From Flavobacterium sp. (GTDB taxonomy: Bacteria; Bacteroidota; Bacteroidia; Flavobacteriales; Flavobacteriaceae): 64,000 bases of DNA. The notes under the pieces were generated by a model. It worked only from the letters and a program-made list of their open reading frames with translations, was not told where the DNA came from and ran no database searches. The DNA lies in NCBI GenBank assembly GCA_015234525.1, contig JADGMX010000041.1:248001-312000 (forward strand). Direction: 5' to 3'. Made by a program: the position numbers and the translations under genes. Shown in pieces: positions 43,075 through 51,899 of the stretch. Numbering within the stretch: the stretch's first letter is position 1; every line of letters starts with the position of its first letter.

Positions 43075-44493
43075 ATGCATCAAGTCAGCGCAGCTAATAT
43101 AACTCCCGAAATTATCTCTGAACTCAGCTCGATTGTAGGCGAATCCTATATTTTTCTGGATCAGGAAACGCGAAATCGCTATGGGCACGACGAGACTGAA
43201 GATTTTATTTTTCCGCCTTCAGTGGTACTAAAACCGGGTTCAACATCCGAAGTGTCCGAAATTGCCAAAATCTGTAATCAGAATTGTATTCCGCTTACGG
43301 CAATTGGTGGTCAAACCGGACTAAGCGGCGGTGCTTTGTGCGTTTATCAGGGCGTCGGATTATCAATGGAACGCTTCAATAAAATCATTCATATTGATGA
43401 AAAAAATTTGCAGATCACTACCGAGCCGGCTGTTATCACGCAAGTGCTACGCGAAACAGTAGCTGAAAGGGGATTGTTTTATCCGCCCGATCCAAGTAGT
43501 CAGGGAAGTTGTACAATAGGAGGAAATGTTGCTGAAAACGCGGGAGGAGCGAGAGCTGTCAAATACGGCGTCACAAAGGATTACGTGCTCAATCTTGAAG
43601 TTGTTTTGGCAAACGGCGACATCATCTGGACCGGCGCAAATACGTTAAAGAATTCCACCGGATACAACCTGACCCAGCTCATGGTCGGTAGCGAAGGAAC
43701 CCTGGGAATAATTACCAAAATCGTCATGAAACTGTTGCCGGCAAACAATCACAATATTTTAATGCTGGTTCCATTTTTCGATGCCGCACAAGCCTGTGAA
43801 GCCGTAGCCGAAATATTTCGGGCGGGAATCACTCCAAGCGCACTCGAATTTATGGAACGCGACGCTATCGATTGGACCTTGCGCTATGTCGACCATGTAA
43901 GTCTGGTTATCAAAGACGACGTTCGAGCGCATTTACTGATTGAGGTCGACGGCAATCATTTGGACGTTTTATTTTCAGATGCCGAAAAGATAAGCATGGT
44001 CCTGGAGAAATTCAATATAGATGAGATTCTGTTTGCGGATACGGAAGATCAAAAAAACGCGCTTTGGAAACTGCGCCGGGCGGTAGGAGAGGCGGTCAAA
44101 TCAAATTCAGTTTACAAGGAAGAGGACACTGTTGTGCCAAGATATGAGTTGCCGACCCTGTTAAAAGGCATCAAAGCCATCGGAAATAAGTACGGCTTTA
44201 AATCGGTTTGTTACGGTCATGCCGGCGACGGAAATCTGCACGTAAATATCGTTAAAGGCGACATGTCCGACAAGAACTGGGAAACCGAAATACCTAAAGG
44301 CATCCGCGAGATATTTGAATTGACAGTTGCTCTCAAAGGCACTTTGTCGGGCGAACACGGTATCGGATATGTGCAAAAAGATTTTATGGATATCGCGTTT
44401 TCAGAAACGCAACTCGCATTGATGAAAGCCATAAAATTCAGCTTCGATCCAAACGGAATCTTGAATCCGGGTAAAATTTTTCCGCTGAGCTAG
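43075..44493 (+). CDS. FAD-linked oxidase, GlcD/D-lactate dehydrogenase-like
   Basis: From ATG 43075, 472 residues. FAD-binding PCMH domain (LTAIGGQTGLSGGALCVYQGVGLSMERFNKI; GSCTIGGNVAENAGGARAVKYGVTKDYVLNLEVVLANG) and C-terminal GlcD-type domain (CYGHAGDGNLHVNIVKG; GTLSGEHGIGYVQKDFM). It probably oxidises glycolate, D-lactate or a related 2-hydroxy acid, passing electrons to quinone; the substrate is not determinable. The track start at 42877 reads through element R8 and is rejected. It has no GlcE/GlcF partners nearby. Confidence 0.93.
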   Translation: MHQVSAANITPEIISELSSIVGESYIFLDQETRNRYGHDETEDFIFPPSVVLKPGSTSEVSEIAKICNQNCIPLTAIGGQTGLSGGALCVYQGVGLSMERFNKIIHIDEKNLQITTEPAVITQVLRETVAERGLFYPPDPSSQGSCTIGGNVAENAGGARAVKYGVTKDYVLNLEVVLANGDIIWTGANTLKNSTGYNLTQLMVGSEGTLGIITKIVMKLLPANNHNILMLVPFFDAAQACEAVAEIFRAGITPSALEFMERDAIDWTLRYVDHVSLVIKDDVRAHLLIEVDGNHLDVLFSDAEKISMVLEKFNIDEILFADTEDQKNALWKLRRAVGEAVKSNSVYKEEDTVVPRYELPTLLKGIKAIGNKYGFKSVCYGHAGDGNLHVNIVKGDMSDKNWETEIPKGIREIFELTVALKGTLSGEHGIGYVQKDFMDIAFSETQLALMKAIKFSFDPNGILNPGKIFPLS

Positions 44494-44506
44494 CCTTAAG
44501 CTGTTT

Positions 44507-44617
44507 CTAATCGCGTTTAGGTGAATTTTTCTTTTCGCGTTTTTCTTCCTTCTTTTCCTTAGCGGTTTTCAAAGGTTCTTTTTTTACGTTTTTCTTTGAG
44601 TCCATCGACTTTGCCAT
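44507..44617 (-). CDS. Lysine-rich micro-protein (36 residues)
   Basis: An ORF too short for the track: MAKSMDSKKNVKKEPLKTAKEKKEEKREKKNSPKRD, 36 residues with many lysines. It is convergent with the oxidase gene. From memory, near-identical short basic proteins occur across Flavobacterium genomes, which supports coding; the function is unknown, possibly nucleic-acid binding. A terminator for the secA gene lies further to the right on the same strand. Confidence 0.6.
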   Translation of the reverse strand: MAKSMDSKKNVKKEPLKTAKEKKEEKREKKNSPKRD

Positions 44618-44672
44618 GATTGCAGATTTTTGATTTATGTAAATGTATGTCTTTAAATTGTGATTTATACGC

Positions 44673-44706
44673 AAAAAAAATGTCCGGCGTAATTACCGGA
44701 CATTTT
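44673..44706 (-). terminator. Terminator of secA
   Basis: On minus: AAAATGTCCGG-TAATTACG-CCGGACATTTTTTTT, starting 20 bases after the secA stop. Confidence 0.9.
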
Positions 44707-44726
44707 CTATAATGGATTAAAATAGA

Positions 44727-47700
44727 TTAGTTGTTAACGACAACCCATTCGCCTGACGCAATCATCGCTTCTGCTCTTTTGTACTTCATCGTTTCAGTTT
44801 TACCACTGATCACATGTTTGATCGTAACATTGTCATTACGGTTGATTTTTGGCATCTCGCGGGTGATGGTCTCAGTTACTTGACGCGGCTGAGTTTGTCC
44901 GGCCTCGCGATTCTGCGCTGCTGCCGTTTCGCTGTTCGGGATGGTTTGAGAATCCAGATCATCTTTTGATGTTTTGTAGTTCTCTTTTGATTTTACCTCA
45001 CGAGCTTCCTGAATTTGTTGGGTGTTTTGCTGCGGAAGATCGCCTTTGAACAAGAACGAAATAACTTCTTTGTTCACACCATCAAGCATGCTTCGGAACA
45101 ATTTGAAAGCTTCAAATTTGTAGATAAGAAGCGGATCTTTTTGTTCGTGAACCGCAAGTTGCACCGATTGTTTCAACTCATCCATTTTGCGGAGGTGTTT
45201 TTTCCAGGCTTCATCAACAATCGCAAGTACGATGTTTTTCTCAAAATCAGCAATCAACTGACGACCTTCAGATTCGTATGCTTTTGCAAGATCGGTCACC
45301 ACATTAAGCGATTTTACGCCATCGGTAAACGGAACAACGATTCTCTCAAATTGGTTGTTTTGATCTTCGAAGACATTTTTGATAATCGGGAACGCTTCAC
45401 GGGCGCTTCTTGCCGTCTTTTCAGTATAATAATGCATTGCTGCTTTATACACTTTAGCAGTGAGTTCCATGTCGCCCATCTTTTCGAATTCAGTTGCCGT
45501 AACCGGTGATGTTACCGAGAAATAACGGATCAATTCGAATTCAAAGTTTTTATAATCGTTGGTTGCTTTGTTCTGAGTAGTAATCAGCTCGCAAGTATCG
45601 TACATCATATTGGCGATGTCAACTTTCAAACGCTCGCCATGAAGCGCGTGACGTCTTCTCTTGTAGACAACCTCACGTTGTGCATTCATAACATCATCGT
45701 ACTCAAGAAGTCTTTTTCGGACGCCAAAGTTGTTTTCTTCAACTTTTTTCTGAGCTCTTTCAATTGATTTTGTCATCATTGAATGCTGAATCACTTCGCC
45801 TTCTTTTAGACCCATTCGGTCCATGATTTTGGCAACGCGTTCCGATCCGAACAAACGCATCAGGTTATCTTCAAGCGATACGTAGAATTGTGAACTTCCC
45901 GGATCACCCTGACGACCGGCACGTCCTCGCAACTGACGGTCAACCCGGCGTGAATCGTGGCGTTCAGTACCAACAATCGCTAATCCGCCTGCAGCTTTAA
46001 CTTCCGGCGAAAGCTTAATATCGGTACCACGACCTGCCATGTTTGTGGCAATGGTTACAACTCCGGCTTTACCAGCTTCTTCAACGATTTGCGCTTCCTG
46101 CTTATGCATTTTCGCGTTCAATACGTTGTGCGGAATATTTCGCATTTTAAGCATTCGGCTAAGAAGTTCCGAAATCTCTACTGAGGTTGTTCCGATAAGA
46201 ACCGGACGACCGGCTTTTGAGAGTTCGGTTACGTCTTCGATAACGGCGTTGAATTTCTCACGGGTAGTTTTGTAGATAAGATCTTCTTTGTCTTTACGCG
46301 CCATTGGTTTGTTGGTCGGAATCTCGACAACATCCAATTTGTAGATTTGCCAAAGTTCGCCTGCTTCAGTGACAGCCGTTCCGGTCATACCTGAAAGCTT
46401 GCTGTACATTCTGAAATAATTCTGAAGCGTAATGGTAGCAAATGTTTGGGTAGCGGCTTCGATCTTTACATTTTCTTTGGCTTCAATCGCCTGGTGTAGT
46501 CCGTCTGAATAACGACGACCTTCCATGATACGACCGGTTTGCTCGTCGACAATCATGATCTTGTTTTCCATGATTACATACTCGACGTCTTTTTCAAATA
46601 ATGTATACGCTTTGAGAAGTTGGGTTAAGGTGTGGATTCGCTCGCTTTTCACGCTAAAATCCTGGAAAAGTTTTTCTTTTTCTTCGGCTTCGGCGTCTTT
46701 TTCAAGATTCAATTTTTCGATTCTTGCAATTTCAGAACCGATATCCGGTAATACGAAGAACGAATCGTCGGTATCCTGAGACAGGAATTTGATTCCGTTG
46801 TCGGTAAGTTCTACCTGATTGTTTTTTTCTTCAATTACAAAGTACAACGCCTCGTCGACAATATGCATGTCGCGGTTGTTGTCCTGCATATATTGGTTTT
46901 CGGTCTTTTGCAATAGTTGCTTAACACCTTCTTCACTTAGGAATTTGATTAATGCCTTATTTTTTGGAAGCGAACGGTAAGCACGCAAAAGATTGAATCC
47001 ACCGTCTTTAGTATTTCCTTCGCGGATAAGACGCTTAGCTTCAGCAAGGAAACCGTTTGCAAGTTGACGCTGAAGAGAAACAAGGTGGTCGATTTTTGGT
47101 TTTAGCTCGTTAAATTCATGACGATCGCCTTGCGGAACCGGACCAGAAATGATAAGTGGTGTTCGGGCATCGTCGATTAATACTGAATCGACCTCATCGA
47201 CAATCGCATAATTGTGTTTGCGTTGAACAAGATCGTTAGGCGAATGCGCCATATTATCACGCAAGTAATCAAAACCAAATTCGTTGTTGGTTCCGTAAGT
47301 AATATCAGCGTTATATGCTTTTTTACGAGCTTCCGAGTTTGGCTGATGGTTGTCGATACAATCGACTGTGAGTCCGTGGAATTCAAACAATGGTGCTTTC
47401 CAGCTACTATCACGTTTTGCAAGATAGTCGTTGACAGTCACCAGGTGCACGCCATTTCCGGTTAATGCGTTAAGATAAAGTGGAAGTGTAGCCACGAGTG
47501 TTTTACCTTCACCGGTTTGCATTTCGGCGATTTTACCATCGTGAAGAACCATACCACCAATGAGCTGTACATCGTAGTGGATCATGTCCCAGGTAATTTG
47601 TTTTCCGGCCGCATTCCAGGAATTGGCCCAAATGGCATTATCGCCGTCGATGGTGATATATGATTTAGTGGCTGACAATTCGCGGTCTTTAGCTGTGGCA

Positions 47701-48095
47701 AGAACCGTGATTTCAGAATTCTCCTTGAATCTTCTGGCTGTTTCTTTGACGACGGCAAAAGCTTCGGGAAGAATTTCCTTTAGTGTTTTTTCGGAAAGTT
47801 CGTACGCTTCTTTCTCCAGGGCGTCGATAGAAGTGTAAATATCTTCACGTTTATCGATATCGGCGATACCTTCAACCTCAGCTTTTAATGCTGCGATTTT
47901 GGCGTCTTTCTCGCTGCGTGCCTTGGCGATCTGCGCTTTGAATTCGGCTGTTTTATTACGGAGTTCATCGTTTGTCAAAGCCATTAAAGCTTGTTCAAAG
48001 CCTTTGATCTTGGTGATGTTTCCTTGCAATGCCTGGACGTCTTTTTGGGACTTGTTTCCGACAAAGACCTTCAGAATGCTATTTATAAAGCTCAT
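44727..48095 (-). CDS. secA: Preprotein translocase ATPase SecA, long form
   Basis: 1122 residues; motor of the Sec translocon. Walker A MQTGEGKTLVATLPLYL, VHLVTVNDYLAKRDSSW, helicase motif II region DEVDSVLIDDARTPLIISG, and GRAGRQGDPGSSQFYVSLEDNLMRLF. It is about 220 residues longer than E. coli SecA because of insertions, the usual Bacteroidetes form. The C-terminal CxCx8C zinc tail of E. coli SecA is absent; the last residues are KYKRAEAMIASGEWVVVNN. It has its own promoter and terminator. Confidence 0.97.
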   Translation of the reverse strand: MSFINSILKVFVGNKSQKDVQALQGNITKIKGFEQALMALTNDELRNKTAEFKAQIAKARSEKDAKIAALKAEVEGIADIDKREDIYTSIDALEKEAYELSEKTLKEILPEAFAVVKETARRFKENSEITVLATAKDRELSATKSYITIDGDNAIWANSWNAAGKQITWDMIHYDVQLIGGMVLHDGKIAEMQTGEGKTLVATLPLYLNALTGNGVHLVTVNDYLAKRDSSWKAPLFEFHGLTVDCIDNHQPNSEARKKAYNADITYGTNNEFGFDYLRDNMAHSPNDLVQRKHNYAIVDEVDSVLIDDARTPLIISGPVPQGDRHEFNELKPKIDHLVSLQRQLANGFLAEAKRLIREGNTKDGGFNLLRAYRSLPKNKALIKFLSEEGVKQLLQKTENQYMQDNNRDMHIVDEALYFVIEEKNNQVELTDNGIKFLSQDTDDSFFVLPDIGSEIARIEKLNLEKDAEAEEKEKLFQDFSVKSERIHTLTQLLKAYTLFEKDVEYVIMENKIMIVDEQTGRIMEGRRYSDGLHQAIEAKENVKIEAATQTFATITLQNYFRMYSKLSGMTGTAVTEAGELWQIYKLDVVEIPTNKPMARKDKEDLIYKTTREKFNAVIEDVTELSKAGRPVLIGTTSVEISELLSRMLKMRNIPHNVLNAKMHKQEAQIVEEAGKAGVVTIATNMAGRGTDIKLSPEVKAAGGLAIVGTERHDSRRVDRQLRGRAGRQGDPGSSQFYVSLEDNLMRLFGSERVAKIMDRMGLKEGEVIQHSMMTKSIERAQKKVEENNFGVRKRLLEYDDVMNAQREVVYKRRRHALHGERLKVDIANMMYDTCELITTQNKATNDYKNFEFELIRYFSVTSPVTATEFEKMGDMELTAKVYKAAMHYYTEKTARSAREAFPIIKNVFEDQNNQFERIVVPFTDGVKSLNVVTDLAKAYESEGRQLIADFEKNIVLAIVDEAWKKHLRKMDELKQSVQLAVHEQKDPLLIYKFEAFKLFRSMLDGVNKEVISFLFKGDLPQQNTQQIQEAREVKSKENYKTSKDDLDSQTIPNSETAAAQNREAGQTQPRQVTETITREMPKINRNDNVTIKHVISGKTETMKYKRAEAMIASGEWVVVNN

Positions 48096-48124
48096 AATTA
48101 TAAATTAAATATGTAATAGGTGCG

Positions 48125-48132
48125 CAAAATTA
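48125..48132 (-). promoter_or_regulatory. Promoter -7 box of secA
   Basis: TAATTTTG on minus, 30 bases before the secA ATG. Confidence 0.6.
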
Positions 48133-48135
48133 CGC

Positions 48136-48163
48136 AAAAAAAAAGCCTCGTGATGAGACTTTT
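48136..48163 (-). terminator. Terminator of the DUF2795 gene
   Basis: On minus: AAAAGTCTC-ATCAC-GAGGCTTTTTTTTT, about 15 bases after the stop at 48178. It overlaps the upstream end of the secA promoter region. Confidence 0.75.
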
Positions 48164-48177
48164 ATATGTGTTTATTC

Positions 48178-48399
48178 TTAATATTCATCCTCGTTCCAAA
48201 GGTAATCTTCGTCTGTTGGATAATCTGGCCAAATCTCTTCCATTGATTCGTAGATCTCGCCTTCGTCTTCTATCGACTGGAGGTTTTCCACTACCTCGAG
48301 CGGAGCTCCTGCGCGTATCGCATAATCAATTAGTTCATCTTTAGTTGCAGGCCACGGCGCGTCGCTGAGGTATGATGCCAATTCTAATGTCCAATACAT
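48178..48399 (-). CDS. DUF2795 domain-containing protein
   Basis: 73 residues from the ATG at 48399: MYWTLELASYLSDAPWPATKDELIDYAIRAGAPLEVVENLQSIEDEGEIYESMEEIWPDYPTDEDYLWNEDEY. The helical DUF2795 core (WPATKDELIDYAIRAGAP) is followed by an acidic tail with many tyrosines. The longer track version starts nine residues earlier and lies on the promoter side. Function unknown. It is a single gene with its own promoter box (48431-48424) and terminator. Confidence 0.85.
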   Translation of the reverse strand: MYWTLELASYLSDAPWPATKDELIDYAIRAGAPLEVVENLQSIEDEGEIYESMEEIWPDYPTDEDYLWNEDEY

Positions 48400-48423
48400 C
48401 TTCTGTCGATTTTTTAGTTTATG

Positions 48424-48431
48424 CAAAAATA
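48424..48431 (-). promoter_or_regulatory. Promoter -7 box of the DUF2795 gene
   Basis: TATTTTTG on minus, 25 bases before ATG 48399. Confidence 0.55.
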
Positions 48432-48517
48432 ATTTTTATACTCAAAAAGTCAAGTAAAATTGTACTTATTTTAAATAAAGTTAAGAACGTGGGATTAACT
48501 TAATGAGAACCAGTAAA

Positions 48518-48606
48518 ATAGCCCGGATAGTAGCGGTTATCCTTTTTTAACGCAAAGCGATAGCGACGCGTGAAAAAAGATAGTAGCGGATAGCCGGATC
48601 AGCTTC
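48518..48606 (-). repeat. Dispersed structured element R9 (subtype B)
   Basis: On minus: AAGCTGATCCGGCTATCCGCTACTATC, stem CTTTTTTCACGC with GCGTTAAAAAAG, then GGATAACCGCTACTATCCGGGCT. It begins about 12 bases after the adenosyltransferase stop, on the sense strand. Confidence 0.78.
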
Positions 48607-48618
48607 TCAAAAAACGCC

Positions 48619-49191
48619 TTATAATTTTTGTGGAATCCACTTAATTTCTTCGGCGCCGAGCTCGGTAGTCAACATCCGTGCCAGCACAAACAGGTAGTCT
48701 GAGAGCCGGTTTAGGTACTTGATAACGCGTGGATCCACGGGTTCAATCTCGTTTAATCTAACCGTTAATCGCTCTGCCCGGCGGCAAATGCAACGCGCCA
48801 CATGACAAGTTGACACGGTAATATGACCACCCGGAAGGACAAAATGCGTCATGGGTTTCAGCTTATTCTCCATTGTATCCATTTGCATTTCAAGAGCTTC
48901 GATATCAGAGTCAGTTACCAGCGGAATATTTAATCGGGGTTTCCCGTTTTTCAAAACTTCTTTTTCGGGCGGAGTTGCCAGAATTGCGCCAAGGGTAAAC
49001 AGCAAATGCTGAATATGTGTCAGGAAATTTTTGTGTTCAGGCGCGATATTGTGGTCTCGCAGCAATCCGATATACGAATTAAGTTCATCGACTGTGCCAT
49101 AACTCTCGATTCGGATGTTGTGTTTGGCAACGCGTGTTCCGCCAAAAAGTGCGGTGGTGCCGTCATCGCCGGTTTTAGTATAGATCTTCAT
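48619..49191 (-). CDS. Cob(I)alamin adenosyltransferase, PduO type
   Basis: 190 residues. It transfers adenosyl from ATP to cob(I)alamin, making the cofactor of methylmalonyl-CoA mutase. The family opening KIYTKTGDDGTTALFGGTRVAKHNIRIESYGTVDELNSYIGLLRD and the C-terminal HVARCICRRAERLTVRL box are intact. Its ATG shares a base with the stop of the upstream ABC ATPase gene (TAATG), so it is translationally coupled to it. R9 follows the stop. It serves the mutase genes at 14.7-18.7 kb and meaB. Confidence 0.95.
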   Translation of the reverse strand: MKIYTKTGDDGTTALFGGTRVAKHNIRIESYGTVDELNSYIGLLRDHNIAPEHKNFLTHIQHLLFTLGAILATPPEKEVLKNGKPRLNIPLVTDSDIEALEMQMDTMENKLKPMTHFVLPGGHITVSTCHVARCICRRAERLTVRLNEIEPVDPRVIKYLNRLSDYLFVLARMLTTELGAEEIKWIPQKL

Positions 49192-49895
49192 TAATGTGTG
49201 GTAATATTTGGATTTGCGTTGTCGCTTTCGATAAGTCCGTCGCGAAGTCGGATGATTCGGTGCGCATAAGCCGCGATATCTTCCTCGTGCGTAACCAAAA
49301 TAACGGTGTTTCCCTGTTTGTGAATGTCGTTAAAAAGGTTCATAATTTCGACTGAAGTTTTACTGTCGAGGTTTCCCGTAGGCTCATCCGCCAGAATAAT
49401 CGAAGGCCGATTGACCAGCGCCCGAGCGACAGCTACACGTTGACGTTGCCCGCCGGAAAGCTGGTTTGGCTGGTGATCCATCCGGTCTGAGAGGTTGACT
49501 TGCTTCAGCACTTCGGTGGCACGTGCATTTCGCTCCGATTTCGAGTAGCCTGCATAAATCATCGGCAGCGCTACGTTGTCGAGCGCAGTTGTTCGTGGCA
49601 AAAGATTAAAGGTCTGAAAAACAAATCCGATTTCTTTATTGCGGATTTCGGCGAGTTCATCATCCGACATTTGGCTGACGTGTTTTCCGTTGAGAATGTA
49701 TTCACCTGAAGTTGGCGTGTCTAAACAACCCAGAAGGTTCATTAAAGTTGACTTCCCCGAACCCGATGGTCCCATCAAAGCCACATATTCGCCTTTATTT
49801 ATTTGTAGGTTAATACCTTTTAATACATAAACGGTTTCGTTGCCAAGAATAAAGTCGCGTTTAATATCGGTAATCTCGATAAGAGGCTTTTCCAT
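49191..49895 (-). CDS. ABC transporter ATP-binding protein, LolD/MacB type
   Basis: A 234-residue ATPase with [33 protein letters not shown] (Walker A), [35 protein letters not shown] (signature and Walker B) and switch TLVTHEED-like [16 protein letters not shown]. The GTF-like loop [21 protein letters not shown] is typical of the LolD/MacB/FtsE subgroup that drives lipoprotein release or peptide and macrolide export. No permease is encoded beside it. It precedes the adenosyltransferase by one base overlap, an unusual pairing. Confidence 0.93.
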   Translation of the reverse strand: MEKPLIEITDIKRDFILGNETVYVLKGINLQINKGEYVALMGPSGSGKSTLMNLLGCLDTPTSGEYILNGKHVSQMSDDELAEIRNKEIGFVFQTFNLLPRTTALDNVALPMIYAGYSKSERNARATEVLKQVNLSDRMDHQPNQLSGGQRQRVAVARALVNRPSIILADEPTGNLDSKTSVEIMNLFNDIHKQGNTVILVTHEEDIAAYAHRIIRLRDGLIESDNANPNITTH

Positions 49896-50082
49896 AGAAA
49901 AAATTTGGGCTAAAAATACGGATTAATATTCTGAAAGAGTCAGGCTGTCATTAGTTTTTAATTGATTATCTGCAGCTGGAGCAAAAATCTTAGTACTAAA
50001 TTATTCTTAATCTTTTGCGGGATCAAGTTCATTTTGGCAAGTTATTTCCTAATTTTATAAGTAACTAATTAAATCAACAACT

Positions 50083-50748
50083 ATGAAATCTAAGAATTTA
50101 TTACTTGGCGTTGCTGTTCTTGCAGCGGGCTTTGCTTCATGTAAGAGTGAAGAAGAAAAAAGAATGGAACGATCAGTGGAAGTTTACACAACTTACGTTG
50201 ACTCGATCGGAAATGTAGCTGAAGCAGACGCGAGAGCGAACTGGGCTGCGATCGAAGCTGAATATGAGCGTCGTAATTCGGAGGCTGAAGCCGCACTTGC
50301 AACTATGGAAAATCGTGCTGAAGCTGAAAAGAGATTGGCTGAAAACAGAGCGCGTTACGAAGAGTTAAGAGCTAAATACGCGGTTCAGGAGGCTACCTCA
50401 GACAACGCATCTGGTGACAGAGCGACCTCGTTACGTTCAGCGTTCTTTGGTTCACAAATGGGTTCAGACATGAACTTTGATTGGGTAAACAAAGACAACA
50501 TCTTGAAAGTGTACAACGATTTCTATAACGAATTCGACGAAAACAAGGACAACTACAGCCGTGAGGATTTTGACGAAATCAAAGCGATGTACGAAGCTCT
50601 TGATGCTCGTAAGAACACGGTAGAAAAAGAAGGTCTTTCGTCTTCTGATAATCGTAAAATCGCAGAACTTAAGTTGAAATTTGCTCCGAAGTTCAAATGG
50701 AACAGAATGGGCGCGAAAGCAGACGAGAACGAAGATGCTAAAAAATAA
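50083..50748 (+). CDS. Coiled-coil lipoprotein, DUF6565-like
   Basis: 221 residues with lipobox LAAGFASC around residue 20. The mature part is highly charged and helical (EKRMERSVEVYTTYVDSIGNVAEADARANWAAIEAEYERRNSEAEAALATMENRAEAEKRLAENRARYEELRAKY), then a GSQM- and Asp-rich region. It is probably a periplasm-facing outer membrane lipoprotein. I recall related Flavobacterium proteins annotated DUF6565. Function unknown. It has a terminator immediately downstream. Confidence 0.8.
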   Translation: MKSKNLLLGVAVLAAGFASCKSEEEKRMERSVEVYTTYVDSIGNVAEADARANWAAIEAEYERRNSEAEAALATMENRAEAEKRLAENRARYEELRAKYAVQEATSDNASGDRATSLRSAFFGSQMGSDMNFDWVNKDNILKVYNDFYNEFDENKDNYSREDFDEIKAMYEALDARKNTVEKEGLSSSDNRKIAELKLKFAPKFKWNRMGAKADENEDAKK

Positions 50749-50769
50749 TCGTTTTCATATTTATTTCAG

Positions 50770-50800
50770 AAGAGCAGCCACTATGGTTGCTCTTTTTTTT
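50770..50800 (+). terminator. Terminator of the coiled-coil lipoprotein gene
   Basis: AGAGCAGCCA-CTAT-GGTTGCTCTTTTTTTT. Confidence 0.88.
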
Positions 50801-50864
50801 AACGATACTTTTAAATAACGCGCCAAATTTTCCTCGTAACTTTAAGTAACAAAAAAAGTTAGCC

Positions 50865-51116
50865 ATGCCAAAGAAAGATCCGGGTCCGCAGGTTAAAAAC
50901 CCCGACCAATATGAAGCGTTAAAAGATAAAGGATACAGCAAACAAAAAGCAGCCAGAATTTCAAATAGTGAAGGCGCGGAAAAACGAGGCGGCAAATCAA
51001 AATCTTACGAAGATCAGACCAAGCAGGAGATTTACGACGAGGCCAAAAAAGTGGGTATCGAAGGTCGCTCTAAAATGACCAAAGCCGAATTGATCAAAGC
51101 GCTGCGAAACAACTAA
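50865..51116 (+). CDS. Small basic protein with Rho-N/SAP-like C-terminus
   Basis: 83 residues: MPKKDPGPQVKNPDQYEALKDKGYSKQKAARISNSEGAEKRGGKSKSYEDQTKQEIYDEAKKVGIEGRSKMTKAELIKALRNN. The N-terminal half fits the DUF7218 type, and the C-terminal half (YDEAKKVGIEGRSKMTKAELIKALR) is the Rho-N/SAP-like helix-loop-helix that binds nucleic acid in other proteins. It may coat DNA or RNA or act under stress. The gene is convergent with the methyltransferase gene (stop codons adjacent). Confidence 0.82.
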   Translation: MPKKDPGPQVKNPDQYEALKDKGYSKQKAARISNSEGAEKRGGKSKSYEDQTKQEIYDEAKKVGIEGRSKMTKAELIKALRNN

Positions 51117-51899
51117 TCACGTTCGCACCACAAAGTGCTCTTTGACTTGTTCCTGCCTAAAGAACACCAGTCCCCATTGATAAGTGTCGATGGTAACGGT
51201 GACTTTTGGATGAATTTTTATCTGTTCCCAGGCTTCGGTCATGCCTTCAGACCAATGTATGTCGTCAAATATCCAAACCGAATCATTGTGCGCGGTCTTT
51301 AACAATAAATCAAAATAGGTCAGTGTCGCGTCTTTTTGGTGATTGCCATCAAAATAGATCAGATCAAATTTGTTGTTCTCTTCAAGTGTGCTCAACACCG
51401 GTCCGAATTCGCCCACAACAATCTGTACATTGTCGACGCCTGACGCTTGCAAATTCTCAAATGCAACTTTTGCAGTTTCCCGGCAGCCTTCAATCGAAAT
51501 CACATGGCGATTTTTACCACTGGCAAGGCACACCGTAGCAAGGCCAACCGAAGTTCCGAGTTCCAGGATGCTTTTCGAATTAAAATACCGAACAAGCCGA
51601 GCCAATAATTCGGATCGCTTTGCTGAGATTCCCGCGTTCCTGGCAATCTGGCCTACTTTGCGGCTGTTCGACCGGAAAACACGTGAACCCGCTCCAAAAT
51701 CGGAAACTTCGATCGTAGTTTCAGACCCAAGTAAACGTTGTCGGTATTTCCTAATGAGTTCGTATTCCGGATATTGTTTTTTATCATAAAAACACTTAGT
51801 CGCCAAATCAAAGAGGAAAGGCGAATGCAAGCCGTGCTCATTCACTGACCGCGATAAAAATCGCAAATACGACTTTATATGAAAAATCGCATTTCTCAC
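51117..51899 (-). CDS. SAM-dependent methyltransferase, class I
   Basis: 260 residues with the SAM motif I SILELGTSVGLATVCLASG and motif II-like VISIEGCRETAKVAFENL, then FDLIYFDGNHQKDATLTYFDLLLKT and a late DDIHWSEGMTEAWEQI. It resembles the small-molecule O-methyltransferase group but could act on protein or RNA. Its ATG shares the last base of the Uup stop (51899), so the two are coupled. No specific substrate can be proposed. Confidence 0.87.
   Translation of the reverse strand: MRNAIFHIKSYLRFLSRSVNEHGLHSPFLFDLATKCFYDKKQYPEYELIRKYRQRLLGSETTIEVSDFGAGSRVFRSNSRKVGQIARNAGISAKRSELLARLVRYFNSKSILELGTSVGLATVCLASGKNRHVISIEGCRETAKVAFENLQASGVDNVQIVVGEFGPVLSTLEENNKFDLIYFDGNHQKDATLTYFDLLLKTAHNDSVWIFDDIHWSEGMTEAWEQIKIHPKVTVTIDTYQWGLVFFRQEQVKEHFVVRT

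Noticed and set aside
45015-45509. 164-residue plus ORF inside secA
   Set aside because: Antisense shadow of secA; no recognisable domain.
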